Assembly (NCBI GenBank): GCA_902762875.1
Contig: CACWPS010000007.1
Coordinates: forward strand, 1 to 64,000
Length of the DNA stretch: 64,000 bases
From: Oscillospiraceae bacterium
Lineage (GTDB): Bacteria > Bacillota > Clostridia > Oscillospirales > Acutalibacteraceae
Direction: 5' to 3'
The position numbers and the translations under genes were made by a program. The notes beneath the pieces were generated by a model. That model made no database searches. It was not told the DNA's origin and worked only from the letters and a program-made list of their open reading frames with translations. Below are positions 18,080-26,152 of the stretch, piece by piece (position 1 is the first letter of the stretch; each line of letters opens with the position of its first letter).

Positions 18080-18541
18080 ATGAAAAAAATACTAATATCT
18101 GTTTTAGTTGTATGCTTTGTATCCGTTGTGATTTGCGGTTGCGGTAAGAAGACGGATAAAGACGGTACTAACTCCACAAGCTCACAGACAAACTCTGCTG
18201 ATGCTCAACTAAATATGACCGAGGGCGTGGATGAGGTTACGATAGAGGATAATGAAGAAAATGCAATGGAAATTGACTTTGATACAGGAAGTGTGATTTC
18301 TCGTCCGTCGAATAAGAATAACAGCTCATCGTCTGATGCTTCAAAAGATACAGTCGGTGAACAAATCCCTTCGGCGACATCATCAGGTGCGTCATCAACC
18401 TCAACTTCGAGTTCAGGCTCAAGTGTGGGTTCAAGCTCAAGTGTAGTTTCAAGCTCATCTTCCGGTGCCTCCGGCGGAGCTTCTGAATCGGACGATAACG
18501 ATGAAAAACAAACGATGTCCGGTTTTAGCCATTGGTATTGA
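18080..18541 (+). CDS. Acidic, Ser-rich lipoprotein
   Basis: Predicted lipoprotein of 153 residues. The signal MKKILISVLVVCFVSVVICG precedes a lipobox Cys (ICGC). The rest is low-complexity, rich in Ser, Asp, Glu and Thr, and ends SGFSHWY. I place the start at ATG 18080; the frame is open further upstream to 18008, but those codons overlap the end of the peptide gene. The ribosome site is weak. It is probably a flexible surface tether or spacer exposed on the cell wall side. It is the last gene before a strong terminator. No family is recognised. Confidence 0.75.
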   Translation: MKKILISVLVVCFVSVVICGCGKKTDKDGTNSTSSQTNSADAQLNMTEGVDEVTIEDNEENAMEIDFDTGSVISRPSNKNNSSSSDASKDTVGEQIPSATSSGASSTSTSSSGSSVGSSSSVVSSSSSGASGGASESDDNDEKQTMSGFSHWY

Positions 18542-18570
18542 TGTGTCATAACATATAATTAAACCAAAAG

Positions 18571-18599
18571 AACAGCCACCTTTTCAGGTGGCTGTTTTA
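18571..18599 (+). terminator. Terminator of the exported-peptide locus
   Basis: AACAGCCACC (18571-18580) pairs perfectly with GGTGGCTGTT (18587-18596) around a 6-base loop, followed by TTTT. Confidence 0.85.
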
Positions 18600-18631
18600 G
18601 TTTGTCGAAGAAGGCTGTTTTGGTACTCTTA

Positions 18632-18680
18632 AAGCCTCCCAAGCCTAACGGGAGGTGCCGAGGTACGAGACGGTGAGATT
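18632..18680. repeat. 49-bp dispersed repeat, copy 1
   Basis: It begins AAGCCTCCCA and ends GTGAGATT. It matches 25341-25389 at 43 of 49 positions and contains the small hairpin CCTCCC / GGGAGG. It lies in a non-coding island. Likely a REP- or MITE-like intergenic repeat. Confidence 0.7.
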
Positions 18681-18750
18681 CGGATTAAGATATTAGACCT
18701 TAGACATTAGAAATTAGGCGGTAGATACGGGCAGTAAATTTACTCACACT

Positions 18751-18823
18751 GTAGGGGAGGGTCTCTGTGCCCTCCCGTTAATTCGCTAAAAAACCTCGGG
18801 AGGGCACAGAGACCCTCCCCTAC
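18751..18823. repeat. Head-to-head pair of REP-like hairpins (27-bp perfect inverted repeat)
   Basis: Bases 18751-18777 (starting GTAGGGGAGGG) are the exact reverse complement of 18797-18823 (ending CCCTCCCCTAC), with 19 bases between. Each arm is itself a hairpin. All members of this family in the window carry CCCTAC, or its complement GTAGGG, at one edge. Confidence 0.8.
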
Positions 18824-18866
18824 GAAGTTAGACTTTAGATATTAGACGACGGTAAAATCAATTTGT

Positions 18867-18894
18867 GTAGGGGACGATGCCCACATCGTCCCGC
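18867..18894. repeat. REP-like hairpin
   Basis: Starts GTAGGGGACGATG; GGGACGATG pairs with CATCGTCCC around a short loop. The GTAGG edge is shared with the other REP units in this window. Confidence 0.7.
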
Positions 18895-18907
18895 ATTACG
18901 AATTATC

Positions 18908-18933
18908 GGAACGACACATAGGTCGTTCCCTAC
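18908..18933. repeat. REP-like hairpin identical to one inside the RAYT gene
   Basis: GGAACGAC pairs with GTCGTTCC, followed by CTAC. All 26 bases are identical to 41046-41071 within the transposase reading frame. They differ at two loop positions from the reverse complement of 40901-40926. Confidence 0.8.
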
Positions 18934-19040
18934 GGCGGATAATTTGATTTTCAAATAAATCTAAACGGGCTGTCAAGGATGCCGGCTGATTTAGATATTA
19001 GATGTTAGACATCAGAACGAGAAAAACTAAATTTCACAGC

Positions 19041-19101
19041 GTAGGGACGGGCATACTTGACCGTCCGTTAATTCCGCATTCCGAATTCCGCATTCCGAAT
19101 T
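19041..19101. repeat. REP-like hairpin followed by short tandem repeat
   Basis: GTAGGGACGG (19041-19050) pairs with CCGTCC (19061-19066), the same design as the unit at 36658-36685. Bases 19071-19101 are tandem copies of ATTCCGCATTCCGA. The whole stretch 18600-19110 has no gene. Besides the repeats listed it contains diverged copies of TTAGATATTAGA (near 18687, 18833 and 18990). Confidence 0.65.
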
Positions 19102-19122
19102 AATATATTGGCTATTTTTTAA

Positions 19123-19701
19123 TTATTTAAGGTCCTTATAAATTTTCGCCTGCTCGGGTTCTTTCACGGCGTACTCAAGGTAATTAATCAGTTTATCTGC
19201 ATTGTCTGTAAAGAAACAAAGCTCAAAGGATTCGGGGTTCATAAATTGCTTGTGCACCGCATTTTTTAACTGCTCAACAAGACTGTCAAAATAACCGTTT
19301 ATGTTAAATACGGCGATTGGCTTTGAATGTCTGCCAAGCTGTTTAAGGGTTAAAATCTCAAAAAACTCGTCAAATGTGCCTACTCCGCCGGGGGTAACAA
19401 TAAAAGCGTCGGACTTTTCTTCCATTAATTGCTTGCGCTCACGCATAGTCTCGGTGAAAATCATTTCGTCGCAGTTATCGAACAAAATGCCGTCCACATT
19501 AAGGAATGAGGGCACAATCCCTATTATTTTACCGCCCTGTGAGTATGCACCTCTTGCCGCCGCACCCATAAGACCTGCCGCACCTCCGCCGTATATAAGG
19601 GTGTGACCCCTTTCGGCAATTTTAGCGCCCAGCTCCTCGGTTGGGTTGATGTAAGACTTTGCTATTGCATTGCTCGATGCGCCGTAGAGACAGATATTCA
19701 T
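19123..19701 (-). CDS. LOG-family protein (nucleoside 5'-monophosphate phosphoribohydrolase-like)
   Basis: Rossmann-like protein of 192 residues with the two family signatures: GGAAGLMGAAARGA near residue 40 and PGGVGTFDEFFEIL near 104 (the PGGxGTxxE motif). Plant homologues release cytokinins from their ribotides; bacterial ones cleave nucleoside monophosphates. The cellular role here is unknown. It is third in a minus-strand run after ltaS-like and Nudix genes. Confidence 0.88.
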   Translation of the reverse strand: MNICLYGASSNAIAKSYINPTEELGAKIAERGHTLIYGGGAAGLMGAAARGAYSQGGKIIGIVPSFLNVDGILFDNCDEMIFTETMRERKQLMEEKSDAFIVTPGGVGTFDEFFEILTLKQLGRHSKPIAVFNINGYFDSLVEQLKNAVHKQFMNPESFELCFFTDNADKLINYLEYAVKEPEQAKIYKDLK

Positions 19702-19718
19702 AATCCACCGTCCTGTAA

Positions 19719-20204
19719 TTATTTGATGTCCGTTGCGTCTAAAATCCTTTTGCCGTTTAAAATTGCGTTTACAAGCTTGTCGCCCACATATTCAAGCTTA
19801 AGCGAGAAGAAAGGCGCATTTTGTTCAATAAGGCGCAGAAAAATCTTATCGCCCTCCCATATGGGCAGGGTGTAAAGCTTCTGCTTTTCAACCCATTCGA
19901 GATTTCCCTCGTCACAGTCGCAAACCGTACCCGAAAAATCCTCGGAATGGAAAATGTGCATATACTCGGTTTCCCATTTATCCGAAACAAAGGTGACAAT
20001 ACCGCAATATCTGTAAGAATTAAGGGTAAGCCCCGTTTCCTCTCTGACCTCTCTGAGATTACATTCCTCGGGACTTTCCTTATCTTCAAATTTTCCGCCT
20101 ATTCCCACCCACTTATCATGATTAAGGTCGTTTTCCTTTTTCACACGGTGGAGCATAAGGTACTTTCCGTCCCGCTCAATGTGGCAAAGTGTGGTGTTTA
20201 GCAT
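19719..20204 (-). CDS. Nudix hydrolase (MutT-like)
   Basis: 161 residues with a canonical Nudix box: GGKFEDKESPEECNLREVRE followed by ETGL, with all catalytic Glu residues. MLNTTLCHIERDGKYLMLHR at the N-terminus resembles 8-oxo-dGTP diphosphatases of Firmicutes, so nucleotide sanitation is likely. The exact substrate is inference. Its ATG overlaps the stop of the upstream LTA-synthase-like gene by one base. Confidence 0.88.
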   Translation of the reverse strand: MLNTTLCHIERDGKYLMLHRVKKENDLNHDKWVGIGGKFEDKESPEECNLREVREETGLTLNSYRYCGIVTFVSDKWETEYMHIFHSEDFSGTVCDCDEGNLEWVEKQKLYTLPIWEGDKIFLRLIEQNAPFFSLKLEYVGDKLVNAILNGKRILDATDIK

Positions 20205-22417
20205 CAGGCACCCTCTTCTGTTACGGTGCTGTCCTCCGAAGCGGTTTCCTCGGGAACATAGCCGTTTATATAGAATATTTCGGAATTAAGGTTCTTTCTG
20301 TCAAAGATGTTATTGTACTGAACCTTCTCGTACTCGTCAAGCAGGGCGCTGTAGGGGGAGACGTCGCTCCACTTGTAGTAATTGTCCTCGTTATCGATAT
20401 ATCCCACCGTATCGATTACAGGCAGAGTTTCCGAAAGCTTTAAGAGGTATTTATTATATTCTGTAAGCTTTATGCCTGCAGTCTCTAAAACAAGCGCCGA
20501 AAGATAGTTTGAGCTGAGTTTGTCAATCTGCCGTTCCTCGATATCGTAGTTAGCCCATATTATAAAGGGTGTAATATGGCGGGACTGCTCCTGCTCGGGA
20601 GTAAGGCTTGAAAGGCTGTCAACACCCATAACCTCTGCTATAAAATCCGTCTCCACCGAGGGCTGGTGGTCGCCGAACATACAAATTATTGTGGGCTCTT
20701 TAACCTGTTCAAAGTATTCAATTAGCTCCTTAAAGGCATTGTCACTGGCCTTTACAAGCGAAAGGTACTTATTAGCCTTGTTGTAGTTCTTTGAAACCGA
20801 GGTTGCATAAATCGATTCCTCAAAGTTGACACAGCTTGTGGTATATCCGCCGTGATTTTGCATTGTAACATTAAAGGCGAAATAGGGCTGAGATTTATCT
20901 CGGTTTTCGTAATCCTCAATGAGCAGCTTATAATCGTAGGAATCGCTTATATACTGGCGCAAAAGCATATTCCTGCCCGGATAGTACTGCTCAACCAAGG
21001 CTTGCAGATAATTCGGGTCGCTGCCCTTTTCCTGGTACTCCCTCATAAGGGAAACATCCATAATGTTCTCGAGGCTTGTAAACCTGTTAAAGCCTAAATA
21101 ATTATAAACAGCGGTGCGGTTCCAGCCCGCCGCATAGTAGGGGTGCAGTGCGTATGAAGAATAGTTCTGCGCTTCAAGGGTGGAAACAAGTGATGCAATC
21201 GGATTTTTAATATAAAGCATATAAGCATTACTGCCCGAGGGCAAGAATGCGGTGGTATGGCCTGTTAAAAACTCAAATTCGGTATTAGATGTACCCGCAC
21301 CGATTACCGGGACATAAAGATTGCCCTTAACCGTGTTTTCGGTAAGGCTTCGCATAAAGGGCATATAATCCTCGTTTGTGGTGAGATTGCCGAGCACGCT
21401 AAGGTCGGCAAGGGACTCATTCATTATACATATAATGTTCGGCTTATCGTAATCGTCATCAGTATTATCGGTATTGTCAGATGAGTTATCCACAACGCTG
21501 TTTACATAGTTTTTAAGCTCGTCGGGGTTGTAGTTGTTGGGCTCGGACATATACAAATACTTGGTATTGGCAAAAAAGTTGAATGCAAAGCCGTAGTTGT
21601 GATAGCCCCTCGTTTGATTCCAAAAGTCGGGCTTTACGCCCATATCGGCAAAAAGGCTAGTAAAATAGAAAAGTATAAGCAGTACCGACGCAAAGGTGCC
21701 CGTAAATGCACGGGAAATAATTTTTGTAAGCATATTAAATTTGGGCGTTTTGGTCTTTATGCTTATTATAATTATGAAAATAAAGATAAGGGCCGCAGTC
21801 ATTACCTTATAGGTAGGGGTATAATTATAGGTATTTGCAACCCCCGCCGCAGTTTTTATGCTCAAAAAGTCCATAGGCAGGAAGGGGGTGCCGCGAAAAT
21901 CCATAATATAGCTGTGAGCCACCCCAAGCCCGAACAAAACCGTGTTTACGGTAATATACGATACCCGGAAGCTTCCCGTAAGTGCGAAAAAGAGGAAAAA
22001 AAGAATAACAACAAGAAGATAATTGCCGAAAAAGCCTAAGTATGTCATATCGTATATAAAGACATTGTTAAGGCACTCGGTCATGGTAATTGTTACAAAG
22101 GGCATAAGCAGCATAAAGGCGAAATGCCATATTTCATTAAACAGTTCGTTTTTTATACGGACTGAATATGCGCAGGTAATCCCTAAAATAAAGGGGCAAA
22201 GCAGGGTGAAAGCCAGCAAAAGCCATTTTGCGGCAAATTCCTGAGAGGTGTATGCCCCTACATCAAGTATAACAGCAATAAGTGTAACAAAACAAACAAC
22301 CGAGCCTACGATTTTTGAACGCTTGGTTGATGTAACCTCGAAATTAGTCTTTATAAATTCAGGTGCTTTTGTTCTGAAGAAGCCAAGAACACTATTTAAT
22401 ACTTTTTTGAAAAACAT
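20204..22417 (-). CDS. LTA synthase-family membrane sulfatase
   Basis: 737-residue enzyme with about five or more N-terminal membrane helices (to roughly residue 265) and an extracellular sulfatase domain. Metal- and substrate-site motifs are PNIICIMNESLADLS, GTSNTEFEFLTG (catalytic Thr region, about 376-387), HPYYAAGWNR and MFGDHQPS. Related proteins polymerise glycerol phosphate from phosphatidylglycerol or transfer it to surface glycans. The protein is longer than Bacillus LtaS and has an Asn/Asp-rich linker (near 310-325). Heads the ltaS-Nudix-LOG run. Possible promoter TATAAT on the minus strand at 22452-22447. Confidence 0.88.
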   Translation of the reverse strand: MFFKKVLNSVLGFFRTKAPEFIKTNFEVTSTKRSKIVGSVVCFVTLIAVILDVGAYTSQEFAAKWLLLAFTLLCPFILGITCAYSVRIKNELFNEIWHFAFMLLMPFVTITMTECLNNVFIYDMTYLGFFGNYLLVVILFFLFFALTGSFRVSYITVNTVLFGLGVAHSYIMDFRGTPFLPMDFLSIKTAAGVANTYNYTPTYKVMTAALIFIFIIIISIKTKTPKFNMLTKIISRAFTGTFASVLLILFYFTSLFADMGVKPDFWNQTRGYHNYGFAFNFFANTKYLYMSEPNNYNPDELKNYVNSVVDNSSDNTDNTDDDYDKPNIICIMNESLADLSVLGNLTTNEDYMPFMRSLTENTVKGNLYVPVIGAGTSNTEFEFLTGHTTAFLPSGSNAYMLYIKNPIASLVSTLEAQNYSSYALHPYYAAGWNRTAVYNYLGFNRFTSLENIMDVSLMREYQEKGSDPNYLQALVEQYYPGRNMLLRQYISDSYDYKLLIEDYENRDKSQPYFAFNVTMQNHGGYTTSCVNFEESIYATSVSKNYNKANKYLSLVKASDNAFKELIEYFEQVKEPTIICMFGDHQPSVETDFIAEVMGVDSLSSLTPEQEQSRHITPFIIWANYDIEERQIDKLSSNYLSALVLETAGIKLTEYNKYLLKLSETLPVIDTVGYIDNEDNYYKWSDVSPYSALLDEYEKVQYNNIFDRKNLNSEIFYINGYVPEETASEDSTVTEEGA

Positions 22418-22510
22418 ATATCAGCATTCCTTTCAACGCACCAATAATTATACCACATTTTTTTTAAAAAACAACTTAAATTTTGTCGGCGGACTTTTTT
22501 ATGCAAAAAA

Positions 22511-22709
22511 ACTGGGGTTGTCGCATTAAGGTAAAATTGCACAAATCAAAGGCCCCCTTGCCTAAAGGGGGCTGTCACCAATAGGTGACTGGGGGATATT
22601 AGATGTACTGCAAATTGTATTATATCCCTCCACCGCCGTTCGGCGGTCCCCCTCCCTTTAGGCAAGGGAGGCTTTTTGTGCAAAATGCCCTTAACGCGAC
22701 AACCTCAGT
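22511..22709. mobile_element. MITE-like element with 21-bp terminal inverted repeats
   Basis: The left end ACTGGGGTTGTCGCATTAAGG (22511-22531) matches the complement of the right end (22689-22709) except at two positions. The similarity continues inward through TTGTGCAA. The 199-bp body has no ORF and contains several hairpins, including CCCCCTT/AAAGGGGG and CCGCCG/CGGCGG. It also contains a CCCTCC...GGGAGGCTTT module resembling the 49-bp repeat. It lies between ltaS-like and htpG genes and may act as a two-way terminator. Confidence 0.7.
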
Positions 22710-22729
22710 AAATACGGTATTAAAATATT

Positions 22730-24631
22730 TTATTTTGTCATAAGCTCGCAGACAAGTGCGCTGTGCTCTGCGGGGTCGGGAACGCTCTTGCCGCCTATTA
22801 AGCAGGCCTCGCCGTAGAGAAGCTTGGCATATTTGCCTAACATTTCCTTATCCTCATTATAAAGGGTTTTAAGCTTTTCGGCAATGGGGTGGTCTGCGTT
22901 AATCTCAAGCACCAGCTTTGCCTGCACCTTGTTCTGCTCGGCACCTGGCATTGAATTTAGCACTTTTTCCATTTCAAGGGAAATTCCGCCCTCGCTTGTA
23001 AGGCATACGGGGTGCTTTTTAAGCTTGTTAGTAAACCTTACGGCGTTTATGCTGTCGCCGATGCTCTCTTTCATTTTGTCAAACATATCCTTAGCGGCGG
23101 TGTTTTCCTCTTCGAGAGCTTTTTTCTCCTCTTCGCTGTCGAGGTTCAAATTATCGTCGCAGATATTCATAAATTTCTTGCCGTCATACTCGCCGAGCAT
23201 CTTAAGGGCAAACTCGTCCACATTTTCGGTGAGGTAGAGAATTTCGTAGCCCTTGTCCTTTACAGCGTCGGTCTGGGGGAGCATCTCAATCTTCTCGTCG
23301 GTCTCGCCGCAGGCGTAGTAAATTGTGTCCTGTCCCTCTTTCATACGCTCGGTGTACTCTTTAAGGGTGACATATTTCTTCTCATTTGAGGAGCGGAAGA
23401 GGAGCAAATCCTTAAGGGTGTCCTTGTGCATACCGTAATCGTTGTAAATACCGAATTTAAGCTGTATGCCAAAGGCTTTAAAGAACTCCTCGTAGGCTTC
23501 CCGCTCGTCCTTGAGCATTTTTTCAAGCTCGGACTTGATTTTCTTCTCAACCGTCTTTGCGATAAGCTTTAGCTGACCGTCATGCTGTAGGGTCTCACGG
23601 GAAATGTTAAGGGACAAATCCTCGCTGTCAACAAGACCCTTTACGAAGCTGAAGTAATCGGGCAATAGGTCTGCGCACTTATCCATAATAAGCACGCCTT
23701 TTGAGTAGAGCTGAAGCCCCTTTTCAAATTCCTTTGTATAATAGTCAAAGGGCGGGTGCTTTGGGATAAACAATAGGGCTGAATAGGTTGCCTGACCCTC
23801 GGTTTTTGTGTGGATAACCCTTACAGGGTCCTCGTAATCGTAAAATTTATCCTTATAGAAATTGTTGTAGTCCTCGGGCTTTATCTCGTTCTTGGCCTTT
23901 TTCCAGATAGGAATCATACTGTTAAGGGTGCGAAGCTCGGTTACATCTCTGTACTCGGGCGCCTTATCCTTATCATCGGTCTCTACCGGCTCCTTTGTGG
24001 TGAACTCCATTCTGATCGGGTGGCGGATATAGTCGGAATACTTCTTTATAAGGGCGCTTATTCTGTACTGGTCGAGGTACTCGTCGTAATTTTCGTCCTC
24101 GGTGTTTTCCTTTATTTGAAGCGTAATTGTTGTGCCGACATTTTCCTTGTCGCAGGGCTCTACCACATACCCCTCGGTACCCTTTGAGCTCCAGCGGAAG
24201 GCCTCCTCCGAGCCGAAGGCCTTGCTTTCAACCGTCACCTTATCGCTTACCATAAAGGCGGAGTAAAAGCCCACGCCGAACTGACCGATAATATCAACAT
24301 TATCCTTTTTTTCGTTTTCCTGCTTAAAATCAAAGGAACCTGATTTTGCGATTGTTCCAAGGTTTTTGTCAAGCTCCTCTTCAGTCATACCGCAGCCGTT
24401 GTCTATAACCTTTAATGTCCTTGCGTCCTTATCAATTTCGAGACGGATTTCAAAATCGTTTGGCGCAATACCTACCGAGTTATCGGTAAGGGAGCGGAAA
24501 TAGAGCTTATCCAGCGCATCGCTGGCATTTGAGATAAGCTCCCGCAGGAAAATTTCCTTATGGGTATAGATGGAGTTAATCATCATATCCATAAGCTTTT
24601 TTGATTCTGATTTAAACTGTTTTGTACGCAT
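22730..24631 (-). CDS. htpG: Molecular chaperone HtpG (Hsp90)
   Basis: ATP-dependent chaperone, 633 residues. The N-terminal ATPase carries ELISNASDALDK, the DNGCGMT loop and GQFGVGFYSAFMV. The middle domain has the catalytic-Arg loop LNISRETLQ, and the dimerisation domain ends the protein. AAGGTGA precedes the ATG. No CIRCE element is visible upstream, so heat-shock control by HrcA is not supported by sequence. Complete and ordinary. Confidence 0.96.
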   Translation of the reverse strand: MRTKQFKSESKKLMDMMINSIYTHKEIFLRELISNASDALDKLYFRSLTDNSVGIAPNDFEIRLEIDKDARTLKVIDNGCGMTEEELDKNLGTIAKSGSFDFKQENEKKDNVDIIGQFGVGFYSAFMVSDKVTVESKAFGSEEAFRWSSKGTEGYVVEPCDKENVGTTITLQIKENTEDENYDEYLDQYRISALIKKYSDYIRHPIRMEFTTKEPVETDDKDKAPEYRDVTELRTLNSMIPIWKKAKNEIKPEDYNNFYKDKFYDYEDPVRVIHTKTEGQATYSALLFIPKHPPFDYYTKEFEKGLQLYSKGVLIMDKCADLLPDYFSFVKGLVDSEDLSLNISRETLQHDGQLKLIAKTVEKKIKSELEKMLKDEREAYEEFFKAFGIQLKFGIYNDYGMHKDTLKDLLLFRSSNEKKYVTLKEYTERMKEGQDTIYYACGETDEKIEMLPQTDAVKDKGYEILYLTENVDEFALKMLGEYDGKKFMNICDDNLNLDSEEEKKALEEENTAAKDMFDKMKESIGDSINAVRFTNKLKKHPVCLTSEGGISLEMEKVLNSMPGAEQNKVQAKLVLEINADHPIAEKLKTLYNEDKEMLGKYAKLLYGEACLIGGKSVPDPAEHSALVCELMTK

Positions 24632-24708
24632 TCGATCACCTTATTTTGAAAGTTTGACTTTAACTGACATATAGTATATAGCCTTTGCGTACCTTTTGTG
24701 TTAATAAA

Positions 24709-25254
24709 TTATGAATAATGTATTTTTGAAAGCAGCTTTCTTATATATAAGGAGAGGAAAAACGCCAGGGCTACCGAAATTATGTCCTTTATAAGATAGG
24801 GAGCGGAGACCATAAGGAACGAGGAAATTATATCGGTTTTATAAACAATAGCAAACTGTATAATGCCGATGATATGGCATATCACAAGACCGCCTAAGCC
24901 TAAAAGGACCTTCAACCCCTTGTTCTTTACAAGAAGCGAAATTCCGCAGAGCAGTACAAAAAATATAAACCCGAAAATAAAGCCGCCGCTTGCCCCGAAC
25001 AGCACCTGCACACCGCCCCTGAAGCCCGAAAAGACGGGAACCCCCACCGTGCCTAACAGCACATATGTTATTATCGAGGCAAGGCCCCATTTAACCCCTA
25101 AAACATATCCGCAAAGGGCCACCCCAAAGGTTTGCAGGGTAAGTGAGACCTGGGTTGGCATAGGTATTGCTATTTGAGAGCAGACAACTATAAGCGCTGT
25201 AAATAACGCCGCTGTTACAAGGCTTAAAGTATTGCTTTTTGCTGATTCTTTCAT
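24709..25254 (-). CDS. bioY: Biotin transporter BioY
   Basis: Substrate-binding S component of a biotin ECF transporter, 181 residues with about six helices. Family features are PMPTQVSLTLQTFGVALCGY and the Gly-rich SGFRGGVQVLFGASGGFIFG. No ECF ATPase or EcfT gene is adjacent, so it would share a general ECF module or work alone. A BirA-type operator overlaps its promoter, so expression should fall when biotin is sufficient. Confidence 0.93.
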   Translation of the reverse strand: MKESAKSNTLSLVTAALFTALIVVCSQIAIPMPTQVSLTLQTFGVALCGYVLGVKWGLASIITYVLLGTVGVPVFSGFRGGVQVLFGASGGFIFGFIFFVLLCGISLLVKNKGLKVLLGLGGLVICHIIGIIQFAIVYKTDIISSFLMVSAPYLIKDIISVALAFFLSLYIRKLLSKIHYS

Positions 25255-25284
25255 TTCCTTTTCCCCTTAAGAGTATTTTTGTAA

Positions 25285-25339
25285 ATTATACACCCTTAAA
25301 AAGTAATTGTCAACCTACATTTATTTATAGGTTGACAAT
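25285..25339 (-). promoter_or_regulatory. bioY promoter with BirA-type operator
   Basis: On the minus strand TTGACA (25313-25308) and TATAAT (25290-25285) are 17 bases apart. A perfect 12-bp inverted repeat, ATTGTCAACCTA (25306-25317) and TAGGTTGACAAT (25328-25339), covers the -35 box. The core TTGTCAACC-N14-GGTTGACAA matches the known BirA operator design, so a biotin-responsive BirA repressor is expected. The birA gene is not in this window. Confidence 0.85.
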
Positions 25340-25340
25340 T

Positions 25341-25389
25341 AAGCCTCCCAAACCTCACGGGAGGTGCCGAGGAACGAGGCGGAGGGATT
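25341..25389. repeat. 49-bp dispersed repeat, copy 2
   Basis: Starts AAGCCTCCCA and ends GAGGGATT; 43 of 49 positions match 18632-18680. It sits between the end of the ABC ATPase gene and the bioY operator and could help end transcription of the ABC operon. Confidence 0.7.
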
Positions 25390-25393
25390 GTAA

Positions 25394-26152
25394 TTAAAGT
25401 TTGTATTTATACCGATAGCTTTTCTCTTGCTCCAGATAGTCAAGCTCAACCCCGAAAACCTCACGGATTAGGGGCTGTCTGTATATTTCCTTTGGTGGGC
25501 CTGTAGCGATTATTTCGCCGTCCTTCATTACGGCTATCCTGTCCGAAAAAGCAAAGGCTAAGGGCAGGTCGTGAAGCACCGCAACAACCCCTTTGCCCTG
25601 CTTGGCGAGGGTTTTAACCGTCTTCATAAGCTCTAACTGATGGGAAATATCAAGGTAAGAGGTGGGCTCGTCAAGCAGAATATAGTCGGTATCCTGTGCT
25701 AAAGACAAAGCGATATAGGCGTTTTGCCGCATACCCCCCGAAAGAGAGGAGAGGGGTCTGTTTGCAAGCGCTGAAATACCCAGCTGTTTAAGCGCACTTG
25801 ACACAATGCTTTTATCCTTTTCGGTGTACCGTCTCGGATAGCTTAAATGGGGGAATCTGCCGTGTAAGCATAATTGGCTTACGGTCATATCGGGTACATT
25901 TTTACCCTGAGAAAGGTAGGCGATTTTTTGAGCCGTCTGCTGCCGGGAAAAATTGTTTGTGTTTTCCCCGTCAATACAAACCTCCCCCGAAATAAGGGGA
26001 ATAATGCCCATAGCCGCTTTAAGCATAGTACTCTTGCCCGAACCGTTAGGCCCTATAACCGTAACCAATTCCGATTTATCAAAGAAAATGGAAACATCCT
26101 TTAAAATCTGCCTTTTTCCGTAACCGGCGCATATATTTTTGAGCTCAAGCAA
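25394..26152 (-). CDS. ABC transporter ATPase (FecE/BtuD type)
   Basis: 252-residue ATPase that powers import of a metal-chelate, haem or corrinoid. Walker A is GPNGSGKST, the signature is LSGGMRQNAY and Walker B is YILLDEPTSYLD. It belongs to the iron-siderophore/B12 family. Its start overlaps the permease gene by eight bases. It is last of four genes: sirohaem reductase, binding protein, permease, ATPase. Confidence 0.92.
   Translation of the reverse strand: MLELKNICAGYGKRQILKDVSIFFDKSELVTVIGPNGSGKSTMLKAAMGIIPLISGEVCIDGENTNNFSRQQTAQKIAYLSQGKNVPDMTVSQLCLHGRFPHLSYPRRYTEKDKSIVSSALKQLGISALANRPLSSLSGGMRQNAYIALSLAQDTDYILLDEPTSYLDISHQLELMKTVKTLAKQGKGVVAVLHDLPLAFAFSDRIAVMKDGEIIATGPPKEIYRQPLIREVFGVELDYLEQEKSYRYKYKL

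Noticed and set aside
18600..19110. CRISPR-like array
   Set aside because: Repeats are hairpins of several different sequences with irregular spacing and no constant direct repeat; no cas genes in the window.
24632..24708. CIRCE heat-shock operator before htpG
   Set aside because: No TTAGCACTC-N9-GAGTGCTAA-like palindrome is present in the 77 bases between bioY and htpG.
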